Source: JAIPEK01 sp041685935 (GTDB lineage Bacteria > Desulfobacterota > Desulfobacteria > Desulfobacterales > Desulfobacteraceae). From it: a stretch of DNA of 11,801 nt. Of the stretch, positions 6,106 to 11,801 are shown in pieces. Both the position numbers and the translations under genes were made by a program. The notes under the pieces were generated by a model. The model saw nothing but the letters and a program-made list of their open reading frames with translations. It made no database searches and was not told the origin of the DNA. The stretch covers positions 1 to 11,801 of the forward strand of contig JAWLES010000070.1 in NCBI GenBank assembly GCA_041685935.1, read 5' to 3'. Position 1 is the first letter of the stretch. Each line of letters opens with the position of its first letter.

Positions 6106-7271
6106 CGCGGATAATTCATATGAATATCACCGATTTTGCAGCGGCGGTGGAACAAAACAAAGACCCGGCCCTCAAGGGCTGGCCCGTGATCATATCCCGC
6201 GGCGGCACATCAAGGTCTCTTGTATATGACATGAGCGAAGAAGCATTTCAGGAGGGAGTAAGAAAGGGGATGCCCCTTGCCGAGGCCCGGTCCAGGGTTC
6301 CCGGCGCCCGGGAGCTTCCGCCCTGTATGATCCGGTACGAACAGGCCATGGCGGATATCCTCAAGCGCGCCCGGACATATTCCCCACTGGTGGAAGCGGG
6401 ATTGGACGACGGCCACGTTTTCATCGACACCTTCGGCACCGCCCGGCTTTTCGGTCCACCCCGGGACGTCGCCCGCAGCCTTGAACGCCGGATTCACAAG
6501 GATCTGGGGTTCACTCCGGTGTGGGCCCTTGCCTCCAACCGCCTTGTGGCCAAGGCTGCCACACGGACGGCAAAACCTTCAGGTGAAGCCATCGTCAAGA
6601 CCGGAGACGAAGAAAAATTTCTGGCCCCCTTGCCTGTGAAAATTGTGCCCGGCATCAGCCGTAAGGATGCAGAAGCACTTGAGGATTTCAACCTTTTCAC
6701 CGTATCCGGGGCCAGGTGCCTGACCCTGGAGGAACTCTCAGTTATCATGGATGACCGGGCGAACCTGGTTTATGAACGAATCCGGGGCATTGACCGTTCT
6801 GTGATACGGCAGGCCGAAAAAGGGAAGCGCTTTATCCGGGGCGATTACACCTTCAAAACCGACACCAATCAGCCGGATGATCTAAAAGGGGCGCTTTTCA
6901 TCCTTGCCGGGGATATATGCCGCCAGCTGCGGGACAATGGGCTTCAGGCCCGGACCATCCGCCTTCGAATCCTCTTTTCCGACGGCACGGAGCGGTCCGC
7001 CCCTGTCGATGTAAAACCGCCGGCATCAGATGAATTCACCCTGATCCGGCGCGGAGACCCCGTTTTGGCAAGGCTTTCAGAAAAACGGGTCAGGATTCGC
7101 AGCATGGCCCTGGAATGCACACGGACTGCCGGCGCAGCCGCCCAGATGAGTCTGTTTTCTGAAAAGGCGGACAAGGAAGAGAGGCTTTCCCGGGCCGCCT
7201 TATCCATGGACCGGATCAGAAGACGGTTCGGGGTGCAGGCTGTCAAACACGGCATCGCCCTGTCCTCATGA
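6102..7271 (+). CDS. imuB: ImuB-like Y-family DNA polymerase homologue, active site degraded
   Basis: The 389-residue protein follows the DinB/UmuC layout: palm-fingers (about 1-170), thumb (about 175-235), little-finger domain (about 240-340) and a tail with the beta-clamp motif QMSLF (348-352). Compared with E. coli DinB, metal ligand D8 is N8, the steric-gate F13 is A13, and the triphosphate contacts Y46 and R49 are E46 and F49; D102 is kept and the adjacent Glu is D103. It is therefore probably a weak or inactive polymerase that, like ImuB, recruits DnaE2 to the clamp. It differs from typical ImuB in being shorter and retaining a DinB-like end (MDRIRRRFG, 369-377). The ATG at 6102 gives the IIH strand its normal place; the start overlaps the upstream stop as ATGA. 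A diverged, active DinB is the alternative. Confidence 0.82.
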   Translation: MTRIIHMNITDFAAAVEQNKDPALKGWPVIISRGGTSRSLVYDMSEEAFQEGVRKGMPLAEARSRVPGARELPPCMIRYEQAMADILKRARTYSPLVEAGLDDGHVFIDTFGTARLFGPPRDVARSLERRIHKDLGFTPVWALASNRLVAKAATRTAKPSGEAIVKTGDEEKFLAPLPVKIVPGISRKDAEALEDFNLFTVSGARCLTLEELSVIMDDRANLVYERIRGIDRSVIRQAEKGKRFIRGDYTFKTDTNQPDDLKGALFILAGDICRQLRDNGLQARTIRLRILFSDGTERSAPVDVKPPASDEFTLIRRGDPVLARLSEKRVRIRSMALECTRTAGAAAQMSLFSEKADKEERLSRAALSMDRIRRRFGVQAVKHGIALSS

Positions 7272-7289
7272 AAAAACCGAGCCCGTGAC

Positions 7290-10200
7290 ATGATACCGCT
7301 GCTGGTCAGATCCCATTACTCCATGATGCAGGGCACAGGATCGGTGGAAAGGCTCTGCAGGCGGGCGGCCGTCCTGGGATACCAAAAGCTTGCGCTCACG
7401 GACCGGGACAACCTGTACGGCATGTGGCGGTTCGTATCAGCGTGCCAAGCCGAAGGTATCGAACCGGTCATCGGGGCGGAACTCACAGATCCTGTGAGTG
7501 AATCCATCGCCGTATGTCTGGTTAAAAATTCTGCAGGATACCGGAATCTCTGCCGGATAATCACCCGGCGCCACACCTTTCAAGGATTTTGTCTCAAAAC
7601 GGATCTTCCACTGTATGCTGACGGGCTGGTTGTGCTCACATCCAATCCCGGTTTTCTGCTGCACTGGCATGAAAGAGAAATGGACACGGCAGCCTGCATG
7701 CCGGTTCGGCCGGTATCCCGGCACACTCCGCTGCTGAGAACTGCAAAACAGCTCCATGTACCAGTGGTTGCCGTGCCTGACAGCTTCATGATCGACCCGG
7801 ACGAGATCCGGATTCACCGGCTTTTGCGGGCCATCGCAGACAACACCACCGTCTCCCGCCTTGCCCCGGCAAAGATTGCCGATCCCAGGGCGTATCTGGC
7901 ACCGCCCGAGGAATATGAAAGACGGTTTGCCGCCTGCCCGGATGCAGTGAAAAACACCGGAAAAACAGCTGAACGGCTGACTTTTAAAAAACCGGCCTTC
8001 GGCACGGTTATGCCGCCGAGGGACAAAGCCCTTGCTGATCAGCCATTCCGGGTGCTGGCGGAAAAAGTTTGGGCAGGGGCCCGTGACCGGTACGGGAGCA
8101 AACTTCCGGGAAAGGTCATTTCCCGGATCGAACACGAACTTGCCATCATCAGGGAAAAGGGGTTCTGCGAATACTTTCTCGTTGTCAAGGATATCGTGGA
8201 CAAAAGCTCACGTACCTGCGGCAGGGGGTCGGGCGCCGCCTCCATCGTGTCGTACTGCCTGAAAATCACCAATGTCTGCCCTGTGAAGTACAACCTGTTC
8301 TTTGAACGGTTCCTTAATCCGGGCCGGTCAGACCCGCCTGACATCGACATAGACTTTGCCTGGGACGAGCGGGACCATATCCTTGACTGGGTTCTGGACA
8401 CGTACAAAGGGCACGCGGCCATGGTTGCAGGCCACATCTTTTTCCAGCCGCGGATGGCGGTCAGGGAAACCGCCAAGGTATTCGGCCTGCCCCCTGCAGA
8501 GATTTCAAAAATCACAAGGCAGCTTTCCCGCCTGTGGAACCCGGAAGCCTTTGATACCGTCACTGCCGGCACGTCAGCAGACACTTACTGTGACAAAGCC
8601 TCATCCGCACTGCAATCGATACCCGCCCGATCCCCCTGGCATGACATTCTCGCCTATGCAGCCAGGCTCACCGGCATCCCCAGATACCTTTCAGTCCATC
8701 CCGGGGGCGTGGTGATCACCCCGGACCCGATCGACCATTACGTGCCGGTCCAGACCGCACCCAAAGGGGTGCCGCTGATACAATGGGAAAAGGACGGGGC
8801 CGAGGATGCCGGTCTTGTCAAGATCGACCTTCTGGGCAACCGTAGTCTCGGCGTGATCCGGGATGCAGTGGCGGAGATCAACACGTCTGAAACGGCGTTC
8901 AAGGATTTTTCCACACAGGACCCGGAAGACGATCCTGACACCCGGCAAACCGTGGCCTTCGGCAACACCATGGGGTGTTTCTACATCGAAAGCCCGGCCA
9001 TGCGGCTTCTGCAGAAAAAATCCCGAATGGGGGATTTCGAGCATGTGGTGATCCATTCCAGCATCATCCGGCCGGCTGCCAACGAGTTCATCAGGGAGTA
9101 CATCCGGCGGCTCCACGGCGGCGAATACAAACCGGTGCATCCGCTCATGGACTATGTCCTCAACGACACCTTCGGCCTGATGGTGTTCCAGGAGGACGTG
9201 TCCAGGGTGGCGGTTTCCTTTGCCGGGTTTTCCCGCGCTGACGCGGACGGGCTTCGAAAGATCCTGTCCAAAAAGAGCAAAAAACGGAAGCTCGGTGATT
9301 ATTATGAACGCTTTGCCAGGGGAGCCGCTGCAAGAGGGGCGGGCAAAGCCGTCATTGAAAAGGTGTGGAACATGATCATCAGTTTTTCAGGGTATTCCTT
9401 CTGCAAGCCCCACAGCGCATCCTACGCAAGGGTTTCGTTCCAGGCCGCATTTTTGAAAACCCATTACCCGGCACAGTTCATGGCCGCAGTTATCAGCAAC
9501 CAGGGCGGATTTTACAGTACATTCGCCTATGTATCCGAAGCAAGACGAATGGGCCTTGCGGTGCGACAGCCGGATGTTAACCAAAGCGGCATCAGGTGGA
9601 GCGGCCGCAATACCGAACTGAGGGTCGGACTTTCCGCAGTCAGGGATCTGTCACACACCCTGATGAAACACATCATCCGGGAAAGGAAAAGAAAACGTTT
9701 TGATTCGCTGGAAGACTTTTTTGAAAGAACCCGGCCACCAGAGGACGAAACCAGGTCCCTGATACACTCGGGCGCCCTGGACAGCCTGGCCTGTGGTGCC
9801 AACCGGGCTGTAATTCTATGGCGGTACGCGGCATGGCGAAAAAACAAACCCTTCGGCAGAACCCCGGCCCTTCCGGAGGAACGCCGCATGGACCGTTTTC
9901 GAAAGGAATTCTCGGCAATGGGGTTTCTCTGCACCTGTCATCCCATGTCACTTTTCAGCGATATCCTGAAAGACCGGCAAATCGTCAAGGCAAAGGAGCT
10001 TCCTGCATACCGGGACCGGCGGATAATGACCGCAGGCTGGCTGATCACGGGAAAGCCCGTGAAAACCAAGCACGGAGATCCCATGGAGTTTCTAACCTTT
10101 GAAGACGAGACAGGAACCATTGAAACCGTGTTTTTCCCCGAGGTTTACAAACGGTTCAGCCATCTTGCCCAAAGAGAACAGCCCTATCTTTTGACCGGCA

Positions 10201-10295
10201 GGGTGGACTACGACTGGGGCGCCTATACCCTTACCGTGGAAAAGATGGAACCGCTTGAAATGGTTTACCTTTCCCCTCTTTGGGTTGTAAATTGA
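7290..10295 (+). CDS. dnaE2: Error-prone DNA polymerase III alpha subunit (DnaE2/ImuC type)
   Basis: This 1001-residue C-family polymerase performs translesion synthesis in the SOS mutasome. Order of domains: PHP (about 1-240), palm and fingers (about 250-720), helix-hairpin-helix region (about 730-840) and OB fold (about 910-990). Catalytic aspartates are D353 and D355 in PDIDIDF (350-356) and D513 in KIDLLG; GRGSGAAS (311-318) and SFCKPHSASYA (703-713) are further conserved blocks. The length fits DnaE2 (about 1000-1080) rather than replicative DnaE1 (about 1160). In the PHP domain the first metal-site His of the VHSDYS block appears as Arg (VRSHYS, 6-11), suggesting no proofreading nuclease. 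No QxxLF clamp motif was seen between the HhH and OB regions, so it may rely on the ImuB-like partner for clamp access. The ATG at 7290 is 18 bases after that gene and has only a weak ribosome binding site, hinting at coupling. Confidence 0.93.
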   Translation: MIPLLVRSHYSMMQGTGSVERLCRRAAVLGYQKLALTDRDNLYGMWRFVSACQAEGIEPVIGAELTDPVSESIAVCLVKNSAGYRNLCRIITRRHTFQGFCLKTDLPLYADGLVVLTSNPGFLLHWHEREMDTAACMPVRPVSRHTPLLRTAKQLHVPVVAVPDSFMIDPDEIRIHRLLRAIADNTTVSRLAPAKIADPRAYLAPPEEYERRFAACPDAVKNTGKTAERLTFKKPAFGTVMPPRDKALADQPFRVLAEKVWAGARDRYGSKLPGKVISRIEHELAIIREKGFCEYFLVVKDIVDKSSRTCGRGSGAASIVSYCLKITNVCPVKYNLFFERFLNPGRSDPPDIDIDFAWDERDHILDWVLDTYKGHAAMVAGHIFFQPRMAVRETAKVFGLPPAEISKITRQLSRLWNPEAFDTVTAGTSADTYCDKASSALQSIPARSPWHDILAYAARLTGIPRYLSVHPGGVVITPDPIDHYVPVQTAPKGVPLIQWEKDGAEDAGLVKIDLLGNRSLGVIRDAVAEINTSETAFKDFSTQDPEDDPDTRQTVAFGNTMGCFYIESPAMRLLQKKSRMGDFEHVVIHSSIIRPAANEFIREYIRRLHGGEYKPVHPLMDYVLNDTFGLMVFQEDVSRVAVSFAGFSRADADGLRKILSKKSKKRKLGDYYERFARGAAARGAGKAVIEKVWNMIISFSGYSFCKPHSASYARVSFQAAFLKTHYPAQFMAAVISNQGGFYSTFAYVSEARRMGLAVRQPDVNQSGIRWSGRNTELRVGLSAVRDLSHTLMKHIIRERKRKRFDSLEDFFERTRPPEDETRSLIHSGALDSLACGANRAVILWRYAAWRKNKPFGRTPALPEERRMDRFRKEFSAMGFLCTCHPMSLFSDILKDRQIVKAKELPAYRDRRIMTAGWLITGKPVKTKHGDPMEFLTFEDETGTIETVFFPEVYKRFSHLAQREQPYLLTGRVDYDWGAYTLTVEKMEPLEMVYLSPLWVVN

Positions 10296-10312
10296 GGATC
10301 TCATCAACCAAA
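10279..10312 (+). other. Nested hairpin over the dnaE2 stop codon
   Basis: TTTGGGTTG (10279-10287) pairs with CAACCAAA (10305-10312) with one bulged G, enclosing TGAG-GAT-CTCA (10293-10303), which includes the TGA stop. It is followed by TATTTCCC rather than a U-run, so it may slow or partly end transcription or protect the 3' end; it is not a strong intrinsic terminator. Confidence 0.3.
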
Positions 10313-10400
10313 TATTTCCCCCGGATGAATAGTTGCCGATTTGTTAACTCAAACCTGTCTCCCCACCGGATTCATGCAAAATCGACAGCAGAATCTTTTC

Positions 10401-10429
10401 TTGACGCCAACATTCCGACAGGCTAAATT
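10401..10429 (+). promoter_or_regulatory. Putative sigma70 promoter of the 122-residue gene
   Basis: TTGACG (10401-10406), 17 bases, then TAAATT (10424-10429) resembles a -35/-10 pair. The predicted start is near 10436, about 50 bases before the ATG at 10485. It implies that the last two genes form a separate unit from the dnaE2 operon. The rest of 10313-10484 shows nothing else I can support. Confidence 0.45.
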
Positions 10430-10484
10430 CCACATGTCATGGCATTTAAATTTCCCGTTTCCGGGTGAAAGGAGTTCGTAAGGG

Positions 10485-10853
10485 ATGGATCATCCGACAA
10501 CGCACGTGTATAAAAAAGAAGATCTGCGCTGCTACATCGAAGGGGCCGCCCTTTTGGCAACCGGTGGAGGCGATGCCAAAAGGGTGGCTCATAATCTGCT
10601 TGAGAACAGTGGAGCTGAAACGGTTTACGGCATCAGCTCTTCATTAGTTCCCGAAACGGACATTTTAAATACCATGCAGGACAACCCCGGTTTCAAAGGC
10701 GTGGGCGGCACCACCTATCTTATGACCGGAGCGGATCTGGTCTCACACGGGAACCAGGGATGGATTTTCCACAATACATTTGAATATGCACGGCTTTTAC
10801 AGGACGGTTCGCCTGGCTTGACCGTAACAGCCGATATTTCCGGCATTCTATGA
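10485..10853 (+). CDS. Hypothetical 122-residue protein, first gene of a sensor unit
   Basis: I do not recognise the family with confidence. The first part (about residues 12-40, DLRCYIEGAALLATGGGDAK) faintly resembles the N-terminus of DUF917 proteins, which are about three times longer; if real, this could be a remnant or a fusion. The rest (about 70-122) has a regular, well-formed sequence, GVGGTTYLMTGADLV then FHNTFEYARLL and LTVTADISGIL, that looks like a folded domain rather than noise. There is no signal peptide, membrane segment or cysteine. The ATG at 10485 has AAAGGAG (10468-10474) about 10 bases upstream and a promoter-like sequence before that. Its stop overlaps the start of the propeller sensor (ATGA at 10850-10853), so the two are probably translated together and may act in one signalling pathway. 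Confidence 0.65.
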   Translation: MDHPTTHVYKKEDLRCYIEGAALLATGGGDAKRVAHNLLENSGAETVYGISSSLVPETDILNTMQDNPGFKGVGGTTYLMTGADLVSHGNQGWIFHNTFEYARLLQDGSPGLTVTADISGIL

Positions 10854-11801
10854 CAAAGGATATTTTGAAGGGAAACCGGCGACAGATGTGGAAAAAATGG
10901 GCACTTGCATACCTGCTGATCTTTGTTTTCACTTGCTCAGCCTGGGCGGTGAAATTCGATCACCCCTTGAATACGGGTGCTTATAACAACAGCATCATGC
11001 AGGACAAAGACGGGTTCCTCTGGATCGGGTGTTCAAGGGGCATCATCCGGTACAACGGATACGAAAAAAAGGTTTTCAAAGCAGGCCCGGATTCCCTTTC
11101 TTCCAATTATGCCCCTGGAATTTTCGAGGATGAGGAAGGGCTTTTGTGGATCGGTACCACCGGCGGCGGATTAAATGTATATGACAAAAAGGCCAATGAA
11201 TTTACCTGGTATAAAAATGATCCGTCCGATCCTTCTACTCTGAACAGCAACCAGTTCAACTGGGCCCCGAATACCATCGACCAGGACCGGGAAGGATTGA
11301 TCTGGATCGGAACCCAGGCCGGCGTCAATGTGTTTGACAAGAAAAAATCCCGTTTTGTGAAAAGTTTTCAACACGATCCGGTGGATCCCGGATCCCTTTT
11401 GCACAATTCGGTATGGACCGTAATGATCGACAGCAGTGACCGGATATGGATCGGCACCCGGGCCGGACTTGATTGTTATGACAAAACCGCCGGTACATTC
11501 ACCCACTATCAACACGACCCGGCTGATCCGTCCAGTATCGGCAAGGGTAAGGTTTACGCGGTGCTGGAAAGCACAAACGGCGTAATCTGGGTCGGCACTT
11601 CCAAAGGCGGTCTGAACCGGTTTGACCGCAAAACCGGCACATTTACCCGGTATCAACATGATCCGGGTGACCCGGAAAGCATCTCCCACAATGAAGTATA
11701 TACCATTTGTGAAGACAGTGCCAAAAATCTCTGGCTGGGACGCTCCTATTCCGTGGAAGTTGGACTTGAAAAATTCAATCCTGAAAAAGAATCCTTTGTC
11801 A
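10850..11801 (+). CDS. Beta-propeller sensor protein, 3' part beyond the window
   Basis: The frame is open from 10850 to the window end (317 codons, incomplete). A signal peptide (MWKKWALAYLLIFVFTCSAWA, cut around A-V) is followed by at least six reg_prop-type propeller repeats with the cores LWIGCSRG, LWIGTTGG, IWIGTQAG, IWIGTRAG, IWVGTSKG and LWLGRSYS. Several are joined by a HDPxDPxS linker, with a period of about 47-48 residues. This is the periplasmic sensing region of two-component-type propeller proteins, which usually continue into a Y_Y_Y domain, a membrane helix and a histidine kinase, GGDEF or other output. That output lies outside the window. The start may be the ATG at 10850, coupled to the previous stop, or the ATG at 10886, which puts the signal peptide at the N-terminus and has GAAGGGA (10867-10873) upstream; I think the latter at least as likely. 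Confidence 0.88.
   Translation, partial: MTKDILKGNRRQMWKKWALAYLLIFVFTCSAWAVKFDHPLNTGAYNNSIMQDKDGFLWIGCSRGIIRYNGYEKKVFKAGPDSLSSNYAPGIFEDEEGLLWIGTTGGGLNVYDKKANEFTWYKNDPSDPSTLNSNQFNWAPNTIDQDREGLIWIGTQAGVNVFDKKKSRFVKSFQHDPVDPGSLLHNSVWTVMIDSSDRIWIGTRAGLDCYDKTAGTFTHYQHDPADPSSIGKGKVYAVLESTNGVIWVGTSKGGLNRFDRKTGTFTRYQHDPGDPESISHNEVYTICEDSAKNLWLGRSYSVEVGLEKFNPEKESFV

Noticed and set aside
7437..8135. 232-codon frame on the minus strand opposite dnaE2
   Set aside because: It is antisense to the conserved PHP region, has no recognisable motif or convincing ribosome binding site, and is best read as a shadow.
11366..11665. DNA direct repeats around TATCAACACGA in the last gene, as a possible repeat array
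   Set aside because: They are spaced 141 and 144 bases in frame and encode the HDPxDP linkers of propeller blades, so they are protein repeats, not a CRISPR or mobile element.

Overview
The window looks like a chromosomal segment of a sulfate-reducer-type Desulfobacterota (former Deltaproteobacteria). This is inferred from three things: a response regulator-PAS protein ending in a Cys-rich LVPIC-type tail, a lexA/imuB/dnaE2 operon, and a reg_prop beta-propeller sensor. No 16S or other phylogenetic marker is present, so the assignment is tentative.

Left part (1-1262): a sigma70-type promoter drives a single response regulator with receiver, PAS and Cys-cluster tail. It converges on the next gene across a hairpin that is a good intrinsic terminator for the minus strand.

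Alanine module (1160-4410, minus strand): a sigma54-dependent activator with ACT, PAS, AAA+ and HTH parts (TyrR-like layout) lies upstream of ald (alanine dehydrogenase). The 345-base gap between them carries, in order, two palindromes 30 bp apart, a full match to the IHF consensus and a -24/-12 promoter. This is the complete architecture expected for bEBP activation, so the regulator most likely controls ald.

Mutagenic repair module (4470-10295, plus strand): a sigma70 promoter precedes a tightly packed operon of a LexA-type self-cleaving repressor, a DUF72/YecE-like protein, a Y-family polymerase-like protein with a degraded active site and a beta-clamp motif (ImuB-like), and a DnaE2-type error-prone polymerase III alpha subunit. 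It is an SOS mutasome cassette in which DUF72 occupies the place where ImuA is usually found.

Right end (10296-11801, plus strand): a new promoter precedes an unrecognised 122-residue protein. Its stop codon overlaps the start of a secreted or membrane-anchored beta-propeller sensor that runs off the window.

No rRNA, tRNA, CRISPR array, insertion sequence or integrase was seen.
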